This document shows positions 1 to 8,342 of a stretch of DNA of 20,480 nucleotides, piece after piece. Each line of letters opens with the position of its first letter. Positions within the stretch are counted from its first letter, which is position 1. The stretch is from Fidelibacterota bacterium (lineage in GTDB: Bacteria > Marinisomatota > Marinisomatia > SCGC-AAA003-L08 > TMED6), in contig JAAZYZ010000014.1 in NCBI GenBank assembly GCA_014239355.1, forward strand, positions 1 through 20,480. The letters are read 5' to 3'. The translations under genes and the position numbers were made by a program. Under the pieces are notes generated by a model. The model worked only from the letters and a program-made list of their open reading frames with translations. It did not search any database and was not told the DNA's origin.

Positions 1-353
1 AAGATGATATAATAAAAGTTGATAAAATGATTGCTGAGTTAAAAACTATTGATGGATTTTCAGCAGATTTAGAAGAACAATTAAATGCTCTTAAGCCTGA
101 TCCAGTAGCGGCAGTTCCAGTAGAGGGGGTAGCTCCTACAGTAGCTCCGGTTGATGAAGGTTTATTTGATATTAAAATTTTAAATGATATTGAAGATATT
201 AAAACAAGAGCTAATCTTAAAAAAATATTTATGGAGTCAAAAAAAGCTTCTAAAAATTCATCTGAAGTGATTCCAGAAATGATATCTAGCTTAGAATCTA
301 AAGATTTACTTACGGATGAAATTAAATTATTATTAGAAGGTATACTAAAATAA
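1..353 (+). CDS. 3' end of an unidentified gene upstream of nuoJ (5' end outside window)
   Basis: The frame is open from base 3, with eight codons before the first ATG at base 27, so this is most likely the C-terminal part (about 116 residues) of a longer protein cut by the window edge. A start at base 27 giving a 108-residue protein cannot be excluded. Visible parts are a short acidic segment, an Ala/Pro/Val-rich linker of about 20 residues, then a charged, probably helical segment rich in Lys and Glu. It has no cysteines, no membrane segment and no recognisable motif. Its stop overlaps the nuoJ start by one base (TAATG), which implies co-translation. In the usual nuo order this place belongs to nuoI, a ferredoxin-like subunit with two CxxCxxCxxxCP clusters. 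None is visible, so this could be a lineage-specific tail on NuoI or a separate small protein. Function not assigned. Confidence 0.6.
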   Translation, partial: DDIIKVDKMIAELKTIDGFSADLEEQLNALKPDPVAAVPVEGVAPTVAPVDEGLFDIKILNDIEDIKTRANLKKIFMESKKASKNSSEVIPEMISSLESKDLLTDEIKLLLEGILK

Positions 354-982
354 TGGGTGAAATCATCTTTCTAGGATTAATCATAATAATTGCTATCTCT
401 GCTACATGGGTAGTAGTATCCCCAAATTTAGTCCATTCAGCTGTTTCTTTATTGATAACATTGTTTGGAATTTCTGGCCTTTATGTATTTTTATATGCAG
501 ATTTTTTAGCAGCTACTCAGGTTGTGATATATGTTGGTGGAATTTTAGTGCTTATTATTTTTGGTGTAATGCTAACTAATAAAATTGATAAACCTGTTAT
601 TGAATCTGATAGCTCAAACAAAATTATAGGAGCTCTTATATCTGGATTTATATTTTCAGTTTTATCAATAGTCGTTATTCAAACTAAATGGCCAATATTG
701 CCAAATAATACAGAAGGGCCTTCAACCGTAGAATTGATTGGTAAATTAATATTAGGTAAATATTTAATTCCTTTTGAATTAATATCTATTTTATTATTAG
801 CAGCTTTGATAGGTGCAGCTTTATTAGCTAGAAAAAAAATAGTAACTGAAGAATTTTTAGAAGAAGAAATAGAAAATATTGAAGTAAAAGATGATACTAA
901 TAATGAAAATTCTAATAAAGATTTACCAGATAAAGAAGAAGATGAAAATAAAAAAATAGAAGGAGAAGATATAGATGAATAA
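353..982 (+). CDS. nuoJ: NADH-quinone oxidoreductase subunit J with long acidic tail
   Basis: This is a membrane subunit of complex I (NDH-1), which couples NADH oxidation and quinone reduction to proton export. The 209-residue protein has about five hydrophobic helices, at roughly residues 3-22, 27-48, 53-75, 90-110 and 138-159. Residues 60-74 (Tyr-Val-Gly-Gly, then Leu-Val-Leu-Ile-Ile-Phe-Gly-Val) match the third helix of NuoJ, which carries the pi-bulge and the conserved tyrosine, here Tyr60. After the last helix, residues 165-209 form a hydrophilic tail with 21 Asp/Glu in 45 residues, which the family does not need. Its start overlaps the preceding stop by one base, and its end overlaps nuoK by eight bases. 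The family call rests on the helix-3 motif and on the J-K-L-M-N order. Confidence 0.93.
   Translation: MGEIIFLGLIIIIAISATWVVVSPNLVHSAVSLLITLFGISGLYVFLYADFLAATQVVIYVGGILVLIIFGVMLTNKIDKPVIESDSSNKIIGALISGFIFSVLSIVVIQTKWPILPNNTEGPSTVELIGKLILGKYLIPFELISILLLAALIGAALLARKKIVTEEFLEEEIENIEVKDDTNNENSNKDLPDKEEDENKKIEGEDIDE
960..965 (+). promoter_or_regulatory. Strong ribosome binding site for nuoK inside nuoJ
   Basis: AAGGAG lies nine bases before the nuoK ATG at 975, within the last codons of nuoJ. It supports the 975 start and shows that this organism uses Shine-Dalgarno initiation. Confidence 0.7.
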
Positions 983-1286
983 TCTTCAAGTCTATTTATT
1001 ATTATCAAGTTTATTGTTTTCTCTTGGTATTTATGCAGTTATTTCTAGAAAAAATGCTGTTGCTATCTTAATGGGTATTGAATTGATTCTCAATTCTGCT
1101 AATATAAACTTCATAGCATTTAATAGATTTACATCAAATTTAAATTATTTAGATGGTCATGTTTTTGCAATTTTTGTGATTGTTTTAGCTGCTGCTGAAG
1201 CGGCAGTTGCACTTGCAATAATTATTAATTTATTTAAAAATATTGGAAGTGTTAATGTGGATGATGCTTCGGAGTTAAAGGGATAA
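975..1286 (+). CDS. nuoK: NADH-quinone oxidoreductase subunit K
   Basis: This small membrane subunit of complex I is homologous to MrpC and forms part of the E-channel proton path. At 103 residues it has the family's normal length and three helices (about 5-24, 28-50 and 62-87). The two buried glutamates are present: Glu36 in the MGIELILN segment of helix 2 and Glu75 in the AAAEAAVALAI segment of helix 3, matching E36 and E72 of the E. coli protein. It overlaps nuoJ by eight bases at its start and nuoL by one base at its stop (TAATG), so it is part of the same translationally coupled operon. Confidence 0.96.
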   Translation: MNNLQVYLLLSSLLFSLGIYAVISRKNAVAILMGIELILNSANINFIAFNRFTSNLNYLDGHVFAIFVIVLAAAEAAVALAIIINLFKNIGSVNVDDASELKG

Positions 1287-3430
1287 TGGATTTTAATTTA
1301 ATATTAGCTTTATCATTTTTATTTATACCAATATTTTTATTTGTATATCAATTATTTTTTGGTCATCTATTAAAACATGACACATGGTATGTATCTATTA
1401 TAGGTATTGGTTTTAATTTGTCCGTTGCATTAAGTTTTTTTTATAGAGTGTTTTTTAATCATCCAGATGACATTTTTTTACATAAAAGTTTTAATTGGTT
1501 AAGCACAGGTAATTTTAACTTAGATATGGGTATTTTTATTGATAATGTAGCAGCAATAATGTTGCTAGTTGTATCTTTAGTATCATTCTTAGTTCATTTG
1601 TATTCGAGTGAGTATATGCGAGGAGATTCTAGATTTTCTAGATACTATGCATTTTTAGGCCTTTTTACATTTTCAATGAATGGGATAGTTTTAGCAGATA
1701 GCATTACCATGATATATATATTTTGGGAATTAGTTGGGTTAAGTTCTTATCTAATTATTGGTTTTTGGTTTGAAAAAAATTATGCAGCTTCTGCAAGTAA
1801 AAAAGCTTTTCTCACTAATAGAGTTGGTGATATTGGTATGTTTATTGGAATTATGATGATTTATTTTGTTGGAGAAACACATTCTTTTAATTTATCTGAT
1901 ATTATAGAGAAAGTTAAAACAACAGAAATAGATTCAACTTATTTAACAATTGCTGGTATTTTGATGTTTATGGGTGCTGTTGGAAAATCAGCTCAGCTAC
2001 CACTTCATATATGGCTTCCTGATGCTATGGCAGGGCCAACACCTGCAAGTGCGATGATTCATGCTGCTACAATGGTTGCTGCAGGAGTATATTTAACATT
2101 AAGAATTTTTCCTATTCTAACTTTTGATGCTTTAACCTATATAGCTTTTACAGGAGCATGTACAGCTTTATTTGCTTCAATTATTGCAATAACTCAAAAT
2201 GATATTAAAAAAGTATTAGCTTACTCAACTATAAGCCAATTGGGGTACATGGTATTAGCTATTGGTGTAGGTTCATACATGGCAGCATTTTTTCATCTTG
2301 TTACTCATGCTATGTTTAAAGCATGTCTATTTTTAGCTAGCGGTTCTGTTATTCATTCTATGCATCATAGTTTACATGAGTTAGATGATCATAAAACTGA
2401 CCCTCAAGATATGAGAAATATGGGTGGTTTAAAAAATAAAATGCCAATAACATATCTTGGTATGCTTATTACAACATTAGCCATTTCTGGTGTTCCATTC
2501 TTTTCAGGATTTGTTTCTAAAGATGCTATATTAGCTGGTACATTAGCTCATTATTTTGAGCATGGTGGAATTACTATATTTCTTCCAATTGCTGGATTTG
2601 GCGCAGCAACCATCACTGCTTTTTATATGTTTAGATTAATATTTTTAACCTTTCATGGTAAACCTAAAAATAAAGATATGTATAATCATTTACATGAATC
2701 TCCAAAATTAATGACAGTGCCATTAATAGTATTATCAGTATTATCGCTCGGATTATTTTATACAGGTTCATTAAATCCATTATCTGATGGATCTCATGGT
2801 TGGTTTACAAAAGCTGTAGGTAATGGACATAATTATGTAATTAAATTAGATAATCATCATAGTGATGGATATAGTGATACTCATCATGATAGTCACAATA
2901 CAAACCATACTCCATCTTCAAAATATAATTTCACTGAGCATGTTTCTCATTCGGCTCATGCAGCTCATTATACGGCAATGTATCTATCACTAGCTGTTGC
3001 AGGTTTGGGTATATTATTATCTTTTCTTTTTTATCAAACAAACAAATTGAATCCAGATAATTTTTCAAGATTTTTTAATATTTTTAAACTTTATGATTTA
3101 TCTAAAAATAAATTTTATATTGATGAAATATATTCAAATATTTTATATAAGCCATTTATGTTTTGGTCATCTATTTGTTCGAAAATAGATTGGGATTATT
3201 ATGATCAAACTTTAATTGATTCCATTGGAAAAATTACGCTTTTTACTTCTGATAAATCTACTAAGGTAGACTATAATTGGTTAGATCAAAAAGTAGTAGA
3301 TGGTTTTGGAAATTTAACTAATTATATGAGTTTAAAAATGAAGAAGCTTCAAGGTGGGGTTGTTCAATCATATATACTTGGAGGTTTGGTCGCTATAATT
3401 CTTATAACTTTAATTGTACAACAAATATAG
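1286..3430 (+). CDS. nuoL: NADH-quinone oxidoreductase subunit L
   Basis: This is the distal antiporter-like, proton-pumping subunit of complex I, related to MrpA. At 714 residues it is about 100 longer than E. coli NuoL. Key residues can be placed: Glu148 in the FWELVG motif, Lys234 in VGKSAQLPLHIWLPDAM, the HAATMVAAGVYL helix at 259-270, the KKVLAYSTISQLGYM segment at 308-322, and Lys412 in the SGFVSKDAI motif. Residues 504-561, between late helices, form a hydrophilic insert with about twelve histidines. After another helix (about 562-583) comes an extended segment with a Lys-Phe-Tyr-Ile-Asp-Glu-Ile-Tyr motif (609-616), fitting the long lateral helix, and a final hydrophobic helix at about 693-712. 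It sits between nuoK (one-base overlap) and nuoM (11-base gap). Confidence 0.96.
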   Translation: MDFNLILALSFLFIPIFLFVYQLFFGHLLKHDTWYVSIIGIGFNLSVALSFFYRVFFNHPDDIFLHKSFNWLSTGNFNLDMGIFIDNVAAIMLLVVSLVSFLVHLYSSEYMRGDSRFSRYYAFLGLFTFSMNGIVLADSITMIYIFWELVGLSSYLIIGFWFEKNYAASASKKAFLTNRVGDIGMFIGIMMIYFVGETHSFNLSDIIEKVKTTEIDSTYLTIAGILMFMGAVGKSAQLPLHIWLPDAMAGPTPASAMIHAATMVAAGVYLTLRIFPILTFDALTYIAFTGACTALFASIIAITQNDIKKVLAYSTISQLGYMVLAIGVGSYMAAFFHLVTHAMFKACLFLASGSVIHSMHHSLHELDDHKTDPQDMRNMGGLKNKMPITYLGMLITTLAISGVPFFSGFVSKDAILAGTLAHYFEHGGITIFLPIAGFGAATITAFYMFRLIFLTFHGKPKNKDMYNHLHESPKLMTVPLIVLSVLSLGLFYTGSLNPLSDGSHGWFTKAVGNGHNYVIKLDNHHSDGYSDTHHDSHNTNHTPSSKYNFTEHVSHSAHAAHYTAMYLSLAVAGLGILLSFLFYQTNKLNPDNFSRFFNIFKLYDLSKNKFYIDEIYSNILYKPFMFWSSICSKIDWDYYDQTLIDSIGKITLFTSDKSTKVDYNWLDQKVVDGFGNLTNYMSLKMKKLQGGVVQSYILGGLVAIILITLIVQQI

Positions 3431-3441
3431 GGTGCTATAAT

Positions 3442-5031
3442 ATGAATTCATCTATTTTATCATTATTAATATTTCTTCCATTATTTGGAGCGCTTGCGAT
3501 GCTTGTTGTTTCCTTTTTAGATAATAGAGGGATTATTCCAAAACAAGATAAAGGTATATATAAATATATTGCTCTTGTAGCAACTGGAGTGCAATTACTT
3601 CTAGCTATTATTTTATATATAAAATTTGATTCTACTTTATCTGTGACAGAATCTCCATTTACAGTGCAGTTTGATTGGATTCCAAGTTTTAATATTCAGT
3701 ATTATATCGGAATAGATGGTTTAAGTATGCCTATGATAATACTTGCTGCACTGTTATCATTTTTGTGTGTAGTTATAAGTTGGAATGTAGAAAAACATCT
3801 TCTTGGATATTTTTCTCTATTTTTACTTTTAGATACGGGTATGATGGGCGTTTTTATGTCTTTAGATTTTTTCTTATTTTATGTTTTTTGGGAAGTTATG
3901 CTTTTACCAATGTATTTTTTAATTGGGATGTGGGGTGGTCCTCAGCGTCACTATGCAGCTATTAAATTTTTCTTATATACACTTTTTGGATCAGTATTTA
4001 TGTTGCTTGGTATGCTTGCATTATATTTTTATGCACCTGGTGGAAATTCATTTAATTTAATTCATTTAATAAGTCAAGCACCTCAAATTGATGGTTCTCT
4101 ATGGGGTATTGATATGAGAGTTTTAATTTGGTTTGCTTTATTTATTGGTTTTGCAATCAAAGTTCCAATTTTCCCATTTCATACTTGGCTTCCATTAGCT
4201 CACGTTGAAGCACCAACAGCAATTTCTGTAATTCTAGCTGGAGTATTACTGAAAATGGGTACATATGGATTTTTAAGAATAAGTTATCCATTACTTCCAG
4301 AAGAAGCAGCTAATTTTTCATTTATGATGGCATTATTAGGTGTTATAAATATTATATGGGGTGCAATAAATGCTATTGCTCAGATTGATTTAAAGAAAAT
4401 GATAGCATATTCTTCTGTTAGTCATATGGGTTATGTATTACTTGGTATGGCTGGTATAGTTGGAGGAGAAGCAGTTGGAGCTGAAGCGGGTATGAATGGT
4501 GCAGTTATGCAGATGTTTAATCATGGTACAATCACTGCTATGTTATTTACACTTGTTGGTGTATTGTATGATCAAGCTCATCATAGGTGGATTGTTTATC
4601 CAGAAGATTATAAGGACTCAGATTTAGCTGGTAAGTTAGGTTTTGGTGGTCTAGCCTCTCAAATGCCGATTTTTAATGGTTTTATTGTTTTGGCTTTTTT
4701 TGCTGGTTTAGGATTGCCTGCGTTATCAGGGTTTATTAGTGAAGCAATGTGTTTTATAGGTGGTTTTGGTAGTTTTAGAATTCTAACAATGATTGGTACT
4801 CTAGGCATTTTATTAAATGCAATTTATTTTTTAAGAGCATATCAAAGGGTTTTTCTAGGACCTTTTAACGAAAAATATTCTAATTTAAAAGATATGAGTA
4901 TGAGGGATTTAGGAATAATTGTTCCTTTAGCATTTTTAACTCTTTTATTTGGTGTTTATCCTCAACCTCTTTTAGAAGTTATTAGACACTCTATGACTAA
5001 AATAATTTTACTTGTACAGCCATATATATAA
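3442..5031 (+). CDS. nuoM: NADH-quinone oxidoreductase subunit M
   Basis: This is the second antiporter-like proton-pumping subunit of complex I. At 529 residues with about 14 helices it has the normal size. The pumping residues are present: Glu151 in the FYVFWEVMLLPMYFLIG helix, Lys240 in AIKVPIFPFHTWLP, Lys271 in VLLKMGTYGFLRI, and Glu434 in the SGFISEAM motif. The IDLKKMIAYSSVSHMGYV segment (315-332) is a family signature. An ATG at 3442 follows AGGGTG with a seven-base spacer, which supports the start. The gap to nuoN is eight bases. Confidence 0.97.
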   Translation: MNSSILSLLIFLPLFGALAMLVVSFLDNRGIIPKQDKGIYKYIALVATGVQLLLAIILYIKFDSTLSVTESPFTVQFDWIPSFNIQYYIGIDGLSMPMIILAALLSFLCVVISWNVEKHLLGYFSLFLLLDTGMMGVFMSLDFFLFYVFWEVMLLPMYFLIGMWGGPQRHYAAIKFFLYTLFGSVFMLLGMLALYFYAPGGNSFNLIHLISQAPQIDGSLWGIDMRVLIWFALFIGFAIKVPIFPFHTWLPLAHVEAPTAISVILAGVLLKMGTYGFLRISYPLLPEEAANFSFMMALLGVINIIWGAINAIAQIDLKKMIAYSSVSHMGYVLLGMAGIVGGEAVGAEAGMNGAVMQMFNHGTITAMLFTLVGVLYDQAHHRWIVYPEDYKDSDLAGKLGFGGLASQMPIFNGFIVLAFFAGLGLPALSGFISEAMCFIGGFGSFRILTMIGTLGILLNAIYFLRAYQRVFLGPFNEKYSNLKDMSMRDLGIIVPLAFLTLLFGVYPQPLLEVIRHSMTKIILLVQPYI

Positions 5032-5039
5032 AGGAAAAT

Positions 5040-6491
5040 ATGGGATTTTTAAGCAATATAAATAGTATCACATCTTATCTACCAGAATTGATGATTGTAT
5101 TATCAATTCTATGTGTGTTTATTATGGAATCTATACCTAAATATAGATCATTTACATTTTTAGCTAGCTGTATTGGTTTAATATCTTCAGGTATATTATT
5201 ATTGCTATCATCACCTTCTACTAATTTGCTATTTGAAGGAATGCTTATTAATGATTCTCTTTCAATTTATTTTAAATGGCTTATTTTATTATCTACTTTT
5301 TCAATAATTTTAGTATCTAAAGATGATAATTCTGTTATTAGTGAAGTAAAAGGTGAATACTATGGAATGCTTTTAATTATCACTTTAGGTATGTTTTCAA
5401 TGGTGTCTGCAAAAAATCTTTTGATGATTTATTTATCTATAGAGATGGTTAGTATTCCATCTTATATTATTGCAGGAATTTCAAAGAATAACAAAGCATC
5501 TAATGAAGCCTCACTTAAATATGTAATTTATGGTTCCTTTGCTTCAGGAATAATGCTATTTGGTCTTAGTCTTCTTTATGGGGTATCAGGTTCTTTAGAT
5601 ATGGACTTAATTGCTTCTAGAATTATAAATTTTGATTCTTCTTTAACTATATATATGGCAATATTGTTTATACTAGTTGGGTTTGGATATAAAATTTCAA
5701 TGGTTCCTTTTCATTACTGGACTCCAGATGTTTATCAAGGAGCTCCAATTACAGTGACTGCCTTTTTATCGGTCGCTCCAAAGGCAGCAGGTTTTGCTAT
5801 ATTAATAAGATTTTTCTATACATTATTTATTGATAATGTTGAAATATTACAATGGCCTCAGTTAATTGCTGTTTTAGCGGCATTAACAATGACAGTTGGT
5901 AATGTTTTAGCCTTAAATCAATCAAATATTAAAAGGTTATTGGCTTATTCAAGCATATCTCATGTAGGTTATATGTTAGTAGCATTTTCTGTTATTTCTA
6001 CAGACTCTTTAGTTTCTATTATGTTTTATATGTTCTTTTATCTATTTATGAATTTAAGTGCTTTTTATATGGCTATATATATGTCAAATAAATACAATGC
6101 TAAAACTATTGATCAATGGAATGGTATTGGAATAAAAGTTCCAGTTCTTTCATTTTTTATGGTACTATCTTTAGCTTCTTTAGCTGGTCTTCCACCTACT
6201 TCAGGTTTTGTTGCTAAAGTTTATATTTTAAGAAATTTATTTTCTGACAATGGTTTTTTATGGCTAGGTGTAGTTGCAATCATTAACACAGTTATATCTC
6301 TTTACTATTATTTTAAAATTGTAAAAGCAATGTATTTTATGAAAAATGATGAATTAGAATCGGAAGAGTGTTGTCCATTACTTTTTTGGTCAATAATTAT
6401 ATTTTCTCTTCAAAATATTATTTTTTATATTTATTGGCCAAAGCTAATTGAAGTGCTTAACTTTATTGTGTTAAATACAGGTATAATTTAG
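5040..6491 (+). CDS. nuoN: NADH-quinone oxidoreductase subunit N
   Basis: This is the third antiporter-like subunit of complex I and the last gene of the nuo operon. The 483-residue protein carries Glu135 (LLMIYLSIEMVSIPSYII), Lys218 (GFGYKISMVPFHYWTPDVYQG), Lys248 (SVAPKAAGFAIL), the NIKRLLAYSSISHVGYML segment (296-313) and Lys393 (PPTSGFVAKVYIL). The PFHYWTPDVYQGAP motif separates NuoN from NuoL and NuoM. AAAGGA before the ATG is a good ribosome binding site. The TAG stop is followed directly by the GTG of the next gene. Confidence 0.96.
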   Translation: MGFLSNINSITSYLPELMIVLSILCVFIMESIPKYRSFTFLASCIGLISSGILLLLSSPSTNLLFEGMLINDSLSIYFKWLILLSTFSIILVSKDDNSVISEVKGEYYGMLLIITLGMFSMVSAKNLLMIYLSIEMVSIPSYIIAGISKNNKASNEASLKYVIYGSFASGIMLFGLSLLYGVSGSLDMDLIASRIINFDSSLTIYMAILFILVGFGYKISMVPFHYWTPDVYQGAPITVTAFLSVAPKAAGFAILIRFFYTLFIDNVEILQWPQLIAVLAALTMTVGNVLALNQSNIKRLLAYSSISHVGYMLVAFSVISTDSLVSIMFYMFFYLFMNLSAFYMAIYMSNKYNAKTIDQWNGIGIKVPVLSFFMVLSLASLAGLPPTSGFVAKVYILRNLFSDNGFLWLGVVAIINTVISLYYYFKIVKAMYFMKNDELESEECCPLLFWSIIIFSLQNIIFYIYWPKLIEVLNFIVLNTGII

Positions 6492-6962
6492 GTGAAAAAA
6501 TACGTTAAAGATTCATATGTAGTGATGCATGAGTTAATTCTGCCAAATGATACAAATAATTTAAATACAGTCTTTGGTGGGAAAGTAATGCAATATATGG
6601 ATTTATGCGCTGCAATGTCAGCGTATAAATTTGCCAGAACAGCCGTTGTCACTGCATCGGTTGATAGATTAGATTTTTTAGCTCCAGCTAGAGTTGGTGA
6701 TATGCTTATTCTTAAATCTTCTGTTAATTATAATCATAATTCTTCTATGGAAATTGGTGTCCATATTGATGCAGAAAATGTAAAAACTGGAAAGAGAAGA
6801 CATACAGCTTCAGCTTATTTAACTTTTGTTTCTTTAGATGAAAAAGGTAAGCCTCAAAAAGTTAATAATATCATTCCTGAATCAGAAGATGAAAAAAGAA
6901 GGTATGAAGAAGGAAAAGTAAGGCATGCTCAAAGGCTTGAAAGATTAAAAGGTAAAAGATAG
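6492..6962 (+). CDS. Hotdog-fold acyl-CoA thioesterase
   Basis: This is a predicted cytosolic acyl-CoA hydrolase of the YciA/ACOT type, which cleaves acyl-CoA to free acid and CoA. The 156-residue protein has one hotdog domain. The signature at residues 18-37 (Pro-Asn-Asp-Thr-Asn ... Val-Phe-Gly-Gly ... Tyr-Met-Asp) contains the central-helix aspartate, Asp37, equivalent to the catalytic acid of YciA. The usual glycine four residues before the Phe-Gly-Gly part (as in NPLGTVFGG) is Asn25 here. The segment ASVDRLDFLAPARVGDML (55-72) is also typical, and the charged tail after about residue 128 is common in this family. The GTG start directly after the nuoN stop gives the expected N-terminus, whereas the next ATG would lose conserved residues. 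It sits between two NADH dehydrogenase operons without an obvious link to either. Substrate not predictable. Confidence 0.88.
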   Translation: MKKYVKDSYVVMHELILPNDTNNLNTVFGGKVMQYMDLCAAMSAYKFARTAVVTASVDRLDFLAPARVGDMLILKSSVNYNHNSSMEIGVHIDAENVKTGKRRHTASAYLTFVSLDEKGKPQKVNNIIPESEDEKRRYEEGKVRHAQRLERLKGKR

Positions 6963-6965
6963 GTA

Positions 6966-8339
6966 ATGTCAACTTTTAACCTTAAAAAAGGCTATGATTT
7001 ACAATTAGCTGGCATACCTGAAAAAGAAATTATAAAAGTCTCTTCTTCAGATATTATTAAAATAAAACCGCATAATTTTAAATATATCAAACCAAAAGTA
7101 GTAGTTAAGATAGATGATAAAGTTAAAGTTGGCAGTATGTTGTTTTTTGATAAAAACAACCCAACGATAAATCATGTTTCCCCATGTTCTGGTACAATTA
7201 AGAGTATTGATTATGGCGAAAGGCGTAAAGTTTTAAGTATTAATATTGAAAATGATAAAGAATATACTCAAGTAGAATTAAAGCAGCTTGATAAATTGTT
7301 TAGTTTATCATCAATTAAGAATTTAAAAGACGATTCAATTAAAGTAATCATTAATGAAGCTGGTATGTGGCCTTTAATTAGACAACGCCCTTTTTCAAAA
7401 GTTGCAGATATAAATTCTTCCCCTAAATCAATTTTTATATCTATGAAACCAACAGACCCATTAGCTGTTGATCAATTATTTATTTTAGACCATAATTCAA
7501 TTGGTTTTTTAGAGGGGATTGATGCTATATCTAGCTTAACTGAAGGTGATGTTAATATTATTCTTGATCAAGGTCAAGATCCATCTATGCTTGATAGTTT
7601 AGATAAGGTTAAAATACATTATTTTTCAGGTCCGCATCCATCAGGTAATGTAGGAGTGCACATGCATTATATAGATCCAATCACATCAAAAGATGATGAG
7701 GTATGGTATTTATCTGTGCAGGATGTATGTAAAATAGGTAGATTATTTGTAGATGGTATAATTAATACTACTAAAATTATTTCCATGGGTGGTCCAGGTT
7801 GTAAGAATCCAAGTTATTTGGAAGTTTTTAATGGTACATCTATATCTCATCTTAGTCATGAATTAGAATTAGATATTAATGAATCTTGTGTGTTAATTTC
7901 AGGTAGTGTTCTGTCAGGAAATTATATAGAAGTAGAACAATCTTTAGATTATTATCATGAATGTTTAACAATATTAAAAAATAATAATGAAAGACATTTT
8001 TTAGGTTGGCTTTTACCAGGATTAAATAAATTTACTTTAACAAATACTTTCGTATCTAAACTTTTGCAATCAAATCATAATATTGTTCATAATATGAAAA
8101 ATGGAAGCAATAGAGCTATTGTTCCTATTGGATTATGGGAAAAAGTTTTACCAATGGATATATTACCTAATTTTCTGATCAGAAGTATCTTAGCTGCAGA
8201 TATTGAAGATATGGAAAAATTAGGTATTTATGAATGTTCTGAAGAGGATTTTGCTTTATGTAGTTTAATATGTCAATCGAAGGTTGAAGTTAGCCAAATA
8301 ATTCAAGAAGGTCTTGATTTAATGTATAAAGAAGGTTAA
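6966..8339 (+). CDS. nqrA: Na+-translocating NADH:quinone reductase subunit A
   Basis: This is the cytoplasmic, cofactor-free subunit of NQR, associated with quinone binding. The 457-residue protein has no membrane helix. An N-terminal barrel-like domain contains the PCSGTIKSI segment (73-81). The middle contains FSGPHPSGNVGVHMHYIDP (220-238), a strong NqrA signature, and SMGGPGCKNPSYL (273-285). The C-terminal part has LPMDILPNFLIRSILAADI (395-413) and a Glu-Glu-Asp-Phe-Ala-Leu-Cys stretch followed by a basic patch, as in other NqrA. The gaps are three bases to both the thioesterase and nqrB. It is the first gene of a complete A-F set. Confidence 0.96.
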   Translation: MSTFNLKKGYDLQLAGIPEKEIIKVSSSDIIKIKPHNFKYIKPKVVVKIDDKVKVGSMLFFDKNNPTINHVSPCSGTIKSIDYGERRKVLSINIENDKEYTQVELKQLDKLFSLSSIKNLKDDSIKVIINEAGMWPLIRQRPFSKVADINSSPKSIFISMKPTDPLAVDQLFILDHNSIGFLEGIDAISSLTEGDVNIILDQGQDPSMLDSLDKVKIHYFSGPHPSGNVGVHMHYIDPITSKDDEVWYLSVQDVCKIGRLFVDGIINTTKIISMGGPGCKNPSYLEVFNGTSISHLSHELELDINESCVLISGSVLSGNYIEVEQSLDYYHECLTILKNNNERHFLGWLLPGLNKFTLTNTFVSKLLQSNHNIVHNMKNGSNRAIVPIGLWEKVLPMDILPNFLIRSILAADIEDMEKLGIYECSEEDFALCSLICQSKVEVSQIIQEGLDLMYKEG

Positions 8340-8342
8340 TAA

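Noticed and set aside
679..1008. Minus-strand open frame of 109 residues opposite nuoJ
   Set aside because: It is a Ser/Phe-rich low-complexity product of reading the AT-rich acidic tail of nuoJ backwards. nuoJ is certain on the plus strand.
3765..3965. Plus-strand 66-residue frame inside nuoM
   Set aside because: It is an out-of-frame shadow of conserved nuoM sequence.
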